From Azospirillum brasilense (GTDB lineage: Bacteria > Pseudomonadota > Alphaproteobacteria > Azospirillales > Azospirillaceae), in contig NZ_QLKQ01000076.1 in assembly GCF_003349955.1 (NCBI RefSeq), positions 1 through 32,857 on the forward strand: 32,857 nucleotides of DNA, in the 5' to 3' direction. Position 1 is the stretch's first letter, and every line of letters starts with the position of its first letter. Shown here in pieces: positions 15,488 through 23,247 of this stretch. The notes beneath the pieces are model-generated. The model did no database searches, was not told where the DNA came from, and saw only the letters and a program-made list of their open reading frames with translations. The translations under genes and the position numbers were made by a program.

Positions 15488-16114
15488 TCAGGCCCCCTCG
15501 CCACGGGCCACGCGGGCCAGACTGCTCAGCGGGTCGCCGTCCTCCGCGCTGAAGCAGGCGCTGAAGTCGTCGCACACCTCGCAGTTCGGGGATTTGCAGA
15601 GCATCAGCCCCTCGCGCTCGCAGAGCTGGCGGTAGAAGAACTTCTTCCATTTCATGTCGCCGCTGTTCAGAGCGACCAGCGACGGGAAATGGCGGCGGAA
15701 CATGGCGTTCAGCTCCCGCCGGTTGGCGAAGCCCATGTCCTGCCAGAGATGGTTCGGCCCCAGCGCGCGGCGGGCGACGATGGCGGCCAGCCACTCCTCC
15801 TCGACGGTGCCGGCGGCGCGATGGTCGAGCAGGAAGGCTCGCAGGTCCTCCTCCTCAATGGCGTCTTCGCCGCTGCCGTCGGGCAGGGTCGGGAGGAGAT
15901 GGGCGAAGCCGGCCGCGTGCCGGCGGATCAGTTCGGCCAGTGCGTCGCGCGCCAGCCCCAGGGAGGCGGTGACGCCGCCGGGATGCTGCGAGGCCAGTCC
16001 GACGATGCGGGTGAACAGCAGCCGGTCGAGGGCCGGGCCGTCCGGAACGCCGTCCAGGGCGTCGGCGGGCGGCTGGGTGGCGAAGGCCGCGGGATCGGCG
16101 ATGTCGGCAATCAT
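15488..16114 (-). CDS. nifQ: NifQ, molybdenum donor for FeMo-cofactor synthesis
   Basis: This 208-aa protein ends with the NifQ signature C-x4-C-x2-C-x5-C (C173, C178, C181, C187) preceded by the conserved HLWQDMGF, NRRELNAMFRRHFP and MKWKKFFYRQLC blocks. NifQ is known to carry a Mo-Fe-S cluster and hand molybdenum to NifEN/NifH during nitrogenase cofactor assembly. GGGAG lies 10 nt upstream of the ATG at 16114; an in-frame TTG at 16171 would add 19 non-conserved residues. No other nif gene is in the window; the neighbour upstream on the same strand is a CoxG-like gene. No convincing -24/-12 promoter is visible directly upstream; a perfect dyad CGGTCATGACCG sits at 16146-16157. Confidence 0.93.
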   Translation of the reverse strand: MIADIADPAAFATQPPADALDGVPDGPALDRLLFTRIVGLASQHPGGVTASLGLARDALAELIRRHAAGFAHLLPTLPDGSGEDAIEEEDLRAFLLDHRAAGTVEEEWLAAIVARRALGPNHLWQDMGFANRRELNAMFRRHFPSLVALNSGDMKWKKFFYRQLCEREGLMLCKSPNCEVCDDFSACFSAEDGDPLSSLARVARGEGA

Positions 16115-16234
16115 GGTCGGCGAACTCCCGCATCGGGGGGTTGTTCGGTCATGACCGTAATGGTGGATCAAATTCCCGCAACTGCGAAGTGGTTTTTTTG
16201 CGGATGCGTTGTCAAAGCCTCCGAGCCTTCCGCC

Positions 16235-16678
16235 TCAGCCGTTCAGGACCTCCGCCGTGAAGCGCTCGAAAAAGCCGTCGATGACGCGGTCGGCCTTGGC
16301 CTTGACCAGCTTGACCGCCAGCCGCCCGACGGCCCCGCCCAGCGCCGCCGCCAGGGTGAAGGACAGGTGGGTGTGGCCGTCCACCTCCTCCAGCGTGACG
16401 CGGGCCTCGCCCTTGACCGCTCCGGCGAGGCCGCCCTTGCCCTCGGCGTGGAGGATGTAGAAGCGCGGCGCGTCTTCCGGCGCCACCCGGACCTTGCCGG
16501 CGAAGCGCGCGTTCAGCGGCCCCACGGTGGCGCGCACGCGCGCGGTGTATTCGGTGGGCGATACCCGGTCCATCTCCTCCAGCACCGGGATGCAGCGTTG
16601 CAGCACGGCGGGATCGCAGAGCGCGGTGAAGACCCGCTCGCGTGCCGCCGGAATCCGGTACTGGCCGTTCAGTTCCAT
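16235..16678 (-). CDS. CoxG family protein (SRPBCC fold)
   Basis: This 147-aa protein matches the CoxG / carbon monoxide dehydrogenase subunit G family: it starts MELNGQYRIPAARERVF, has DPAVLQRCIPVLEEM, and ends with the amphipathic GRLAVKLVKAKADRVIDGFFERF helix. Family members help deliver or anchor molybdenum hydroxylases at the membrane; others are of unknown role. AGGTG precedes the ATG. It lies 120 bp upstream of nifQ on the same strand, so the two may be co-transcribed. No CO dehydrogenase structural genes are in the window, although a related molybdenum hydroxylase operon lies about 6 kb away. Confidence 0.88.
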   Translation of the reverse strand: MELNGQYRIPAARERVFTALCDPAVLQRCIPVLEEMDRVSPTEYTARVRATVGPLNARFAGKVRVAPEDAPRFYILHAEGKGGLAGAVKGEARVTLEEVDGHTHLSFTLAAALGGAVGRLAVKLVKAKADRVIDGFFERFTAEVLNG

Positions 16679-16786
16679 GGATCACCTGTTGTTGGTCGGC
16701 CTGTTGTCGGGCCGGAAATGCCAAGCGATTTGGTGTATGGATGCCCCTCTTCCAAGACGCGCAATCGAGCACGGAGGGCGACAACC

Positions 16787-17206
16787 ATGCGGCAGGCCGT
16801 CACGACGCTGACCACCCGGACCCGCGGCCAAGGGCTGTTCGAGGTGACCGAGCCGGTGGCCCGCTGGGTCGCCGCCCAGGGCATGGAGAGCGGTCTGCTG
16901 ACCGTCTTCTGCCGGCACACCTCGGCCTCGCTGGTGATCCAGGAGAACGCCGACCCGGACGTGCGAAGCGACCTGGAGCGCTTCTTCAAGCGGCTGGTCC
17001 CGGAAGACCCGGCGCTCTACGACCACACGATGGAGGGGCCGGACGACATGCCCGCCCACATCCGCAGCGCGCTGACCACGGTGCAGCTTTCCATCCCCGT
17101 GCTGGAGGGGCGGATGGCGTTGGGCACTTGGCAGGGGATCTATCTGTTCGAGCACCGCACCCGGCCCCACGAGCGGACCCTGGCGCTGCATCTGCTGGGC
17201 GAATGA
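16787..17206 (+). CDS. YjbQ / UPF0047 family protein
   Basis: This 139-aa protein contains the family signatures FCRHTSASLVIQENADPDV, YDHTMEGPDDMPAHIRSAL and LGTWQGIYLFEHR. The family is a compact beta fold with a conserved His cluster; some members show weak thiamine-phosphate synthase activity, but the physiological role is unsettled. GGAGGG lies 8 nt before the ATG. It is divergent from the CoxG-like gene (108 bp shared upstream region) and convergent with the DUF1232 gene (19 bp apart). Confidence 0.93.
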   Translation: MRQAVTTLTTRTRGQGLFEVTEPVARWVAAQGMESGLLTVFCRHTSASLVIQENADPDVRSDLERFFKRLVPEDPALYDHTMEGPDDMPAHIRSALTTVQLSIPVLEGRMALGTWQGIYLFEHRTRPHERTLALHLLGE

Positions 17207-17225
17207 GGGGAAGGCGCCCGCGCGT

Positions 17226-17615
17226 CTACCCCAGCCAACCCGCGATGTAGGGTTCGAGCCACCAGAAGAGGGCGACGGCGGCGACCAGCCAGATCCCGAC
17301 CATCAGCGCGGCGGCGGCGTGGCTGACCGGCCGGGCGGCAAGCCGGGCGGCGTTGGCCCGGTGTTCCTCCAGCACCGCCGCCGGGATCAGGCGGATGACC
17401 AGCAGGATGCCGAGTGGCACGATCAGCAGGTCGTCCAGATAGCCCAGGACCGGCACGAAGTCGGGGATCAGGTCGATGGGGCTGAGCGCGTAGGCCGCCA
17501 CCGCGGCGGCGGCCACACGGGCGTACCACGGCGTCCGTGGGTCGCGCGCCGCCAGATAGAGCGCGATCACGTCGCGCTTGATCCGCCGCGCCCAGCCCTT
17601 GGCCGCCGCCAGCAT
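17226..17615 (-). CDS. DUF1232 (YkvA-like) membrane protein
   Basis: This 129-aa protein has the DUF1232 core (TPWYARVAAAAVAAYALSPIDLIPDF followed by LGYLDDLLIVPLGI) at about residues 28-75 and two further hydrophobic segments near the C-terminus (about 70-85 and 103-125). The SPIDLIPD motif is diagnostic. Function of the family is unknown; it sits in the inner membrane. Its start is 9 bp downstream of the lytic transglycosylase stop, so the pair is probably one transcription unit. Confidence 0.92.
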   Translation of the reverse strand: MLAAAKGWARRIKRDVIALYLAARDPRTPWYARVAAAAVAAYALSPIDLIPDFVPVLGYLDDLLIVPLGILLVIRLIPAAVLEEHRANAARLAARPVSHAAAALMVGIWLVAAVALFWWLEPYIAGWLG

Positions 17616-17624
17616 CGCGGGCCG

Positions 17625-18935
17625 TCAGCCCGCCGCCGGGACGGGAGCGGCGGACTGGCGCAGCCGTTCCAGCAGGGTCTTGGTGGCGAAGCCGTCCGGC
17701 ACGGCGCCGATCGACTGCTGGAAGCGGCGCACGGCGTTGCGGGTGTTGGCGCCGACGATGCCGTCCGCCGTCCCCGGTTCCATGCCCAGCGAGGCCAGCC
17801 GCTCCTGAAGCTCGATCCGCTCGTCGCGGCTCAGCGCCGGTTCGTGGCGCGGCCAGCTTCCCTGCACGCCGGAGCGGCCGGCGAGACGGTCGGACAGCAG
17901 CGCCACCGCCAGCGCGTAGCTGGTCGAGGGATTGTACTTCATGATCGCCCGGAAATTCTCCCGGACCAGGAAGGCCGGTCCCTGCGCCCCGGCGAGCATC
18001 AGGACGGCGGCCCGCTCCTCCTCGCCGCCGCTCAGCTCGCCGCCGCTGACCGGGCGGACGCCGAGGCGGCGCCATTCGGACACCGGCTTGGAGATGTTGT
18101 ATTCGGCCTGCTCGTAGGGGAAGCCGGCGGGCAGGGTGACTTCCTCGCCCCAGCGCTCCCCGGTGCGCCAGCCGTTGGCCTGCACGAACTTGGCGGTGGA
18201 GGCGAAGACGTCGGGAAGGCTGCCCCAGATGTCGCGCCGGCCGTCGCCGTCCTCGTCGGTGGCGTGCTTCAGGAAGATGGTCGGCATGAACTGGGTCTGG
18301 CCCATGGCGCCGGCCCAGGAACCGCTCATCTTCTCCGGCGGGATGTCGCCGCTGTCGAGGATGCGCAGGGCGGCCAGCAGCTCCGTCCGGAAGTAGCTGG
18401 CGCGGCGGCCCTCATAGGCCAGCGTGGTCAGCGCGTCGACGACGGAGAAGCCGCCTGTGAAATTGCCGAAGTCGGTCTCCACGCCCCAGAAGGCCACCAG
18501 GATCTCCGCCGGCACGCCGGAGCGCTGGCTGATGCGGCGCAGCAGCGCGCCGTTGTCCTGGATGCGCTGGCGCCCGGCCTGGATGCGGCGGTCGTTGACC
18601 GCGCTGTCCAGATACTGCCAGGGCTGGCGGTTGAACTCCGGCTGGGAGGAGTCCAGCTCGACCACCCGGTCCGACAGCTTCACGTTGGCGAAGGCGCGGT
18701 CGAAGGTCTGGGCGCGGATGCCTTGGCCGAGCGCCTCGGCGCGCAGGGCCTTCAGCCAGTCGGCGAAGCTGACGGCGGGCTGGGCCGGGGCCACGCTGGC
18801 CGGTGCGGCGGCTGTCGCCTTCGCGGTTCCGGACGTGGTGGTGGCCGAGACGGGCGGGGCGCCCGTCGTCTGGCAGCCGGCCAGGATCGTGGTGGCGAGC
18901 AGGAGGCGGACGGGAAGGGACAGCAGGGGGCGCAT
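17625..18935 (-). CDS. MltB-family lytic murein transglycosylase, lipoprotein
   Basis: This 436-aa protein cleaves peptidoglycan glycan strands to 1,6-anhydromuramyl ends. It has a lipoprotein signal (ATTILAGC, Cys21), an Ala/Thr-rich linker, the SLT_2 domain (about 55-350) with catalytic Glu153 in FWGVETDFGNF and the GAMGQTQFMPT block, and a C-terminal peptidoglycan-binding domain (about 365-430; LQERLASLGMEPG and GIVGANTRNAVRRFQ). The start at 18935 was chosen because it gives the signal sequence; a 20-residue upstream extension does not belong. It precedes the DUF1232 gene by 9 bp. Confidence 0.93.
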   Translation of the reverse strand: MRPLLSLPVRLLLATTILAGCQTTGAPPVSATTTSGTAKATAAAPASVAPAQPAVSFADWLKALRAEALGQGIRAQTFDRAFANVKLSDRVVELDSSQPEFNRQPWQYLDSAVNDRRIQAGRQRIQDNGALLRRISQRSGVPAEILVAFWGVETDFGNFTGGFSVVDALTTLAYEGRRASYFRTELLAALRILDSGDIPPEKMSGSWAGAMGQTQFMPTIFLKHATDEDGDGRRDIWGSLPDVFASTAKFVQANGWRTGERWGEEVTLPAGFPYEQAEYNISKPVSEWRRLGVRPVSGGELSGGEEERAAVLMLAGAQGPAFLVRENFRAIMKYNPSTSYALAVALLSDRLAGRSGVQGSWPRHEPALSRDERIELQERLASLGMEPGTADGIVGANTRNAVRRFQQSIGAVPDGFATKTLLERLRQSAAPVPAAG

Positions 18936-19214
18936 GCGCTCTCGTGACCAACAGGGAAAAGCTGTGCCGGAGCCTAGGACGGACGGCCCGTTCACTCAAC
19001 GGACAAGTTCCGGTTCCGGAAGCGACGCTCATCCGCCACGCGCGGAAGACGCGGGCAAGAATCGACACGGATTGCACGGATCAAACCGGATTTCACGGAG
19101 CGATCCGGCTCGACCAGCCGTGCGCTTGAGGGCTTTCGGAAATCCGTGAAATCCGTGTCGGATTTTGTCATCCGACGGAGCGACGCGGCGCCCAATCAGT
19201 GCGGGCTTGATCAT
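18936..19214. other. Intergenic region between divergent transglycosylase and SOS-box gene
   Basis: No gene is supported here. The region contains an imperfect long inverted repeat (19064-19159, listed separately) and must hold the promoter of the transglycosylase. The LexA-type box begins at 19215. Confidence 0.5.
19064..19159. repeat. Long inverted repeat built of CACGGAT / ATCCGTG units
   Basis: GACACGGATTGCACGGAT (19064-19081) is complementary, with one mismatch, to ATCCGTGAAATCCGTGTC (19142-19159). Complementarity extends a little outward with one gap. Within each arm the ACGGAT unit is itself duplicated, and a further ggatttcacgg copy lies at about 19088-19098. This looks like a dispersed intergenic repeat able to form a large stem-loop. 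Confidence 0.7.
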
Positions 19215-19252
19215 GAACAAAACTTGAACAAAGGGGCTGAAATCCCCATATC
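19215..19252 (+). promoter_or_regulatory. LexA-type SOS box overlapping a probable promoter
   Basis: GAAC (19215-19218), seven bases, GAAC (19226-19229) is an exact match to the direct-repeat LexA site known from Alphaproteobacteria (GTTC-N7-GTTC on the other strand). TTGAAC (19224-19229) can act as -35 and overlaps the second half-site; 17 bp on lies CATATC (19247-19252) as a weak -10. The box ends 92 bp upstream of the gene at 19322. Confidence 0.65.
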
Positions 19253-19321
19253 CAGGGCATTCCGAAACCAGAAAAGAGACGTTCGCGGCCCGCCCCCGGC
19301 GCGCCGCCGAGAGGGTTCGCC

Positions 19322-19672
19322 ATGCCGTATTTTCCGACCATCGAACTCACCCCGCAGGTGTCCCTGCTGCTGGCGCGGGGGGCTCTGCGCCTGAATCCCG
19401 GCCAATGGGTGCGGGGTCCGAAGGGGCATGGCCGCTACCTGCGCACCGACCCGCGCAGCGGCATCACCTATGTGAGCTGGCTGCGCCCCGGCGACGACTG
19501 GGAAACCGCGTCGCAGCGCTTCAGCCGGGCCTGCCGGAAGGGCTTCATCGGGCGCTACCGCGGCGGCTACGAGGCCGAGAAGGCGCGCCGGGAGATGGCC
19601 CGCCTGATCGCGGACGCCGACCAATCGGGTGGCGCCGCACGGCGGGACGAGCGGCAGCCGACGCTGTTCTAA
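19322..19672 (+). CDS. Uncharacterised 116-aa protein with SOS box and C-terminal clamp-binding-like motif
   Basis: I do not recognise the family. The protein is basic in the middle (KGHGRYLRTDPRSG, QRFSRACRKGFIGRYRGG), has three Trp (NPGQWVRG, YVSWLRP, DDWETA), a charged helix (YEAEKARREMARLIADAD) and a flexible tail ending DERQPTLF. The last five residues (Q112 to F116) fit the Qxx-L-F form of the bacterial beta-sliding-clamp binding motif, at the extreme C-terminus as in some DNA polymerases. An alphaproteobacterial LexA box lies 92 bp upstream. Together these suggest a DNA-damage-inducible protein that docks on the replication clamp; this is inference. GAGAGGG precedes the ATG. DUF72 and DUF2339 genes follow at 49 and 44 bp, probably in one unit. 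Confidence 0.82.
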   Translation: MPYFPTIELTPQVSLLLARGALRLNPGQWVRGPKGHGRYLRTDPRSGITYVSWLRPGDDWETASQRFSRACRKGFIGRYRGGYEAEKARREMARLIADADQSGGAARRDERQPTLF

Positions 19673-19721
19673 AGCGGGAACACACGCGCCCAGGGAGAGC
19701 AGAGGCTTGGCCGAAGGGACC

Positions 19722-20477
19722 ATGAACGCCATCCGCATCGGCTGCGCCGGCTGGAGCATCCCGAAGCTCTCCGCCCCGGCCTTCCCGGCGGAGGGCACGC
19801 ATCTGGAGCGCTACGCCCGCGTCTTCCCGATGGTGGAGGTCAACAGCCGCTTCTACCGCCCGCACAAGCCGGAGACCTGGGAGCGCTGGGCGGCCTCGGC
19901 GCCGCCGGACTTCCGCTTCGCGGTCAAGCTGCCGCGCGCCATCACGCACGAGCAGCGGCTGAAGGACTGCGCCGCCCCGCTGGCGGAGTACCTGCGCGAG
20001 GTCGGGCATCTCGGCGACCGGCTGGGGCCGCTGCTGGTGCAACTGCCGCCGACGCTGCGTTACGAGGCGGCGGTGGCCGGTCCCTTCTTCGCGGTCCTGC
20101 GCGAGCGCTTCGCCGGCCTCGTCGTCTGCGAACCGCGCCACCCGAGCTGGTTCGCGGCGGAACCGGACCGCCTGCTGGTCGACCACGCCGTGGCCCGCGC
20201 CGCCGCCGACCCGGCCCCGGTGCCCGCCGCGGCGGAGCCGGCGGGTTGGGACGGCTTCCGCTACTGGCGGCTGCACGGCTCGCCGGTGATGTACCGCAGC
20301 GCCTACCCGCTGGACGTGCTGGATCAGCTGGCCCGGCGCTTCCGCGACGAGGCGCGGGAGCGGCCGGTCTGGTGCGTTTTCGACAACACGGCCGACTTCC
20401 ACGCGGTCGACGACGCGCTGACGCTGATGAGCCGTTTGGGTGCCTCCACAGGTCAGAGAGACAAGCCCGGCGCCTGA
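19722..20477 (+). CDS. DUF72 family protein (YecE-like TIM barrel)
   Basis: This 251-aa protein begins IRIGCAGWSIP and shows the DUF72 blocks YARVFPMVEVNSRFYRPHKPETWERW, FRFAVKLPRAITHEQRL, LGPLLVQLPPTLRY, VVCEPRHPSWF, YWRLHGSPVMYRSAY and VWCVFDNTADFHAVDDAL. The family has a TIM-barrel fold; its biochemical role is not settled. AAGGG lies just before the ATG at 19722; the frame opens earlier but those residues are non-conserved. It follows the SOS-box gene by 49 bp and precedes the DUF2339 gene by 44 bp, so damage induction could extend to it. Confidence 0.92.
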   Translation: MNAIRIGCAGWSIPKLSAPAFPAEGTHLERYARVFPMVEVNSRFYRPHKPETWERWAASAPPDFRFAVKLPRAITHEQRLKDCAAPLAEYLREVGHLGDRLGPLLVQLPPTLRYEAAVAGPFFAVLRERFAGLVVCEPRHPSWFAAEPDRLLVDHAVARAAADPAPVPAAAEPAGWDGFRYWRLHGSPVMYRSAYPLDVLDQLARRFRDEARERPVWCVFDNTADFHAVDDALTLMSRLGASTGQRDKPGA

Positions 20478-20521
20478 CCGCTATCGTTGCGCGAACGCAA
20501 GCGCAGCCGGGGCGGTCGGGC

Positions 20522-23164
20522 ATGGACGTGATTCTTCTGGTGTTGATCGGGGCCATCGTCGCCCACCGGTTCAACCGCCGGCTGACGGCGCAGGAGCGCG
20601 AGATCGCCCGGCTGCGGCAGGCTCTGGAGCGCGTGCAGGGGCCGGTGACGGTCGATGCCGCGCCGGTCGAGGCTCCCGCTGTGGAGACCGTCGTCATGGC
20701 GGAAGCTCCGCCGGAGCCGCCGCCGATCCAACCGCCGCCAGAGCTTGCTCCACCCCCGTTGTCCGTGTGGAGCCGGCTGGAGGACGCGCTGGCCGGGCGC
20801 TGGCTGATCTGGCTGGGCGGGGCCACGGTCGCCCTGGCGGCGGCTTTCTTCATCAAGATGTCGGTGGAGCAGGGTTGGCTCGGCCCCGGCGTGCGCGTCG
20901 CGCTCGGCCTGATCTCCGCCGCGGCGCTGATGGTCGGCGGCGAATGGCTGCGGCAGCGCGGGAGGCGGGCGGAGCCGGAGGCCCGCGATCCGGTGCCGCC
21001 GGCCCTGACCGCGGCGGGTCTGTTCACCGGCTTCGCCAGCGTCTATGGCGGCTATGTGCTTTATGACCTGTTCGCCCCGCCGCTGGCCTTCGCGCTGCTC
21101 GGCGGGCTGGCGGCGCTGGGTATGGCGCTGTCGCTGCTCCAGGGCCCCTACATCGCGGCGCTGGGGCTGCTCGGCGGATTCGCGACGCCGCTGCTGGTCT
21201 CGTCCATCGGAGGATCGGCCTGGGGGCTGTTCGCCTATCTGCTGGCCCTGTCGGGCGCCGGCATGACGGTGGTGTTGTGGCGCGGCTGGCGCTGGCTGGG
21301 GCTGGGCACGCTGGTCGGGGCGGCGGGCTGGGTGCCGGTCTGGTACGTCGGCGGCTGGAACCCCGGCGACGCTCTGCCGGTGGGGATCTATCTGCTGCTG
21401 ACCGCCGGGCTGTTCCTGATGCCGGCCTTCCTGGCCGGACCGGTCGAGGCGATGCCGCGCACCACCCTGTTCGACATGCTGCGCTGGAGGGGGCGCCCGC
21501 GCGCCGACCGTCTGGCCGTCGCGGCGGTGGCGGTGCTGGGGCTGCTGATGGCGATGCTCGTCACCGTGGACGGCCATCGCAGCGGATCGCTGGTGATGCT
21601 CGCCCTGTTCGGGCTGCTCTGCGTCGCGGCGGGGCGGCGGATCGAGCGGATCGCCGGCGTCGCCTGGATCGGCGCGCTGACGGTTCTGCTCGCCTTCGCC
21701 GGCTGGACGGTGCCGCGCTGGCCCCTGCCGCCGCCCGCCGTCACCGCCGACGGGCACCCCATCGTGCCATCGCCGGGTGAGGGGTTGCCGTTCCAGTCCG
21801 GGCGGTTCCTCTGGGCGGTGGGTGGCTTCGCCCTGCTCTACGGGATGGGTGGCTTCATCGCCCTGTGGCGGTCGACGCGGGCGGCGCTGTGGTCGTCGCT
21901 GGCGGCCTGGATGCCGGTGCTGCTCCTGGCGCTCGCCTACTGGCGGCTGGACCCGCCGCAGGCCGACACGCTGTGGCCGGTGGCGAGCTTGGTGCTGGCG
22001 GCGCTGCTGGTCGCCGGAACCGGCCCGCTGGCCCGCCACCGTCACCAGCCGGGTGTCAGCCTCGGGCTGGCCGCCTTCGCCGCCGGGGCGGTCGGGGCGC
22101 TCAGCCTCGGCGCCGTCATGATGCTGCGCGAGGCGTGGCTGACGGTCGCGCTGGCCGCGCAGGTGCCGGTGCTGGCGTGGCTGGAGCGGCGGATGGGGCT
22201 GCGCTCGCTGCGCGCGGTGATCCTGCTGGTGGCGGGGGCCGTCCTGGTCCGGCTGGCGCTGAATCCCTCCGTGCTGGAGTATGGGGAGGACGGGCTCGGC
22301 TGGATCGTCTACGGCTACGGCCTTCCGGCGGCGGGCTTCATCCTGGCCGCCCATTGGCTGCGTTCCGCGCCGGACGGCAAGGGCGACGATGGCGTGGTGG
22401 CTTTGCTGGAGGCCGGAGGGCTGGCCTTCGTCACGCTGCTGCTGTCGTTCGGCATCCAGGCGCTGACCCGCGGCACGCTGGATGAGCCGCCCGACACGCT
22501 GCGCGAGGTGGCGCTGCACACGCTGGTCTGGCTGGCGCTGGCCCTGCTGTTGGCGACGGGGCGGCGTTGGCGGACGCGGCCGGTGGCGGTGTGGGGGCGG
22601 CGCATCCTGGCCGGGCTGGCGGCGCTCCAGGCGGTGGCCCTGCATCTCGTTGCCCTGAACCCGTTGTGGAGCGACGAGGCGGTGGGGTCCTGGCCGGTGG
22701 CGAACACGCTGCTGCTCGCCTATGGGCTTCCGGCCCTGCTCGGGCTGCTGTTCCTGTGGGTGGAGCCGCTGCCGGCCCGCCTGCGCCCGTGGGCCGCGCT
22801 GCTGCCTCTGGTGCTGCTCGGGACGAATCTGGCGCTGGAGATCCGCCACGCCTTCCAGGGGCCGGTGCTCTCCGGCCCGGACCTGCCGGACGCCGAATGG
22901 TACGGCTATTCCGTCGGGTTCCTGGTCGCGGCGGTGCTGATGCTGGTGGCCGCCCTGCGGTACCGGCTGGGCTGGCTGCGTCACGCCGCGATGGCGCTGA
23001 TCCTGGCGGTGGTCGCCAAGGTCTTTCTCAGCGACATGGCCGAGCTGGGCGGGCTGTACCGCGTCGCCTCCTTCCTCGGGCTGGGGCTGAGCCTGATCGG
23101 CGTCGGCTACCTCTACCGCCGGCTCCAGGGCGCCGCGCCGCAGGGAGGGCAAACAATCGCCTGA
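20522..23164 (+). CDS. DUF2339 large polytopic membrane protein
   Basis: This 880-aa protein starts with one membrane helix (residues 1-15), a short coiled-coil (RRLTAQEREIARLRQALERV), a Pro-rich linker (about 55-80), and then more than twenty hydrophobic segments to the end. The block LEDALAGRWLIWLGGATVALAAAFFIK and the GLLGGFATPLLVS block are typical of DUF2339, whose function is unknown. Length is normal for the family. The start at 20522 gives the family's N-terminal membrane helix. It is the third gene in the run that begins with the SOS-box gene; the transhydrogenase gene follows after 83 bp. Confidence 0.9.
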   Translation: MDVILLVLIGAIVAHRFNRRLTAQEREIARLRQALERVQGPVTVDAAPVEAPAVETVVMAEAPPEPPPIQPPPELAPPPLSVWSRLEDALAGRWLIWLGGATVALAAAFFIKMSVEQGWLGPGVRVALGLISAAALMVGGEWLRQRGRRAEPEARDPVPPALTAAGLFTGFASVYGGYVLYDLFAPPLAFALLGGLAALGMALSLLQGPYIAALGLLGGFATPLLVSSIGGSAWGLFAYLLALSGAGMTVVLWRGWRWLGLGTLVGAAGWVPVWYVGGWNPGDALPVGIYLLLTAGLFLMPAFLAGPVEAMPRTTLFDMLRWRGRPRADRLAVAAVAVLGLLMAMLVTVDGHRSGSLVMLALFGLLCVAAGRRIERIAGVAWIGALTVLLAFAGWTVPRWPLPPPAVTADGHPIVPSPGEGLPFQSGRFLWAVGGFALLYGMGGFIALWRSTRAALWSSLAAWMPVLLLALAYWRLDPPQADTLWPVASLVLAALLVAGTGPLARHRHQPGVSLGLAAFAAGAVGALSLGAVMMLREAWLTVALAAQVPVLAWLERRMGLRSLRAVILLVAGAVLVRLALNPSVLEYGEDGLGWIVYGYGLPAAGFILAAHWLRSAPDGKGDDGVVALLEAGGLAFVTLLLSFGIQALTRGTLDEPPDTLREVALHTLVWLALALLLATGRRWRTRPVAVWGRRILAGLAALQAVALHLVALNPLWSDEAVGSWPVANTLLLAYGLPALLGLLFLWVEPLPARLRPWAALLPLVLLGTNLALEIRHAFQGPVLSGPDLPDAEWYGYSVGFLVAAVLMLVAALRYRLGWLRHAAMALILAVVAKVFLSDMAELGGLYRVASFLGLGLSLIGVGYLYRRLQGAAPQGGQTIA

Positions 23165-23247
23165 ACGAACGGTCGGGTTGACAGGTGGCCATCACTCGCG
23201 TTCCGATGATGGCAACGAACGCAGAAAAGCCAGGGAGGCCCGCAACC

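Noticed and set aside
16115..16234. NifA-dependent sigma-54 promoter for nifQ
   Set aside because: A TTGC is present but no GG lies 10 bp upstream of its GC, so the -24/-12 pattern is not met.
20453..23152. An 899-codon minus-strand frame over the DUF2339 gene
   Set aside because: Translation is Gln/Arg/His-rich repetitive sequence typical of a reversed GC-rich membrane protein gene; the plus frame has membrane segments and family blocks.
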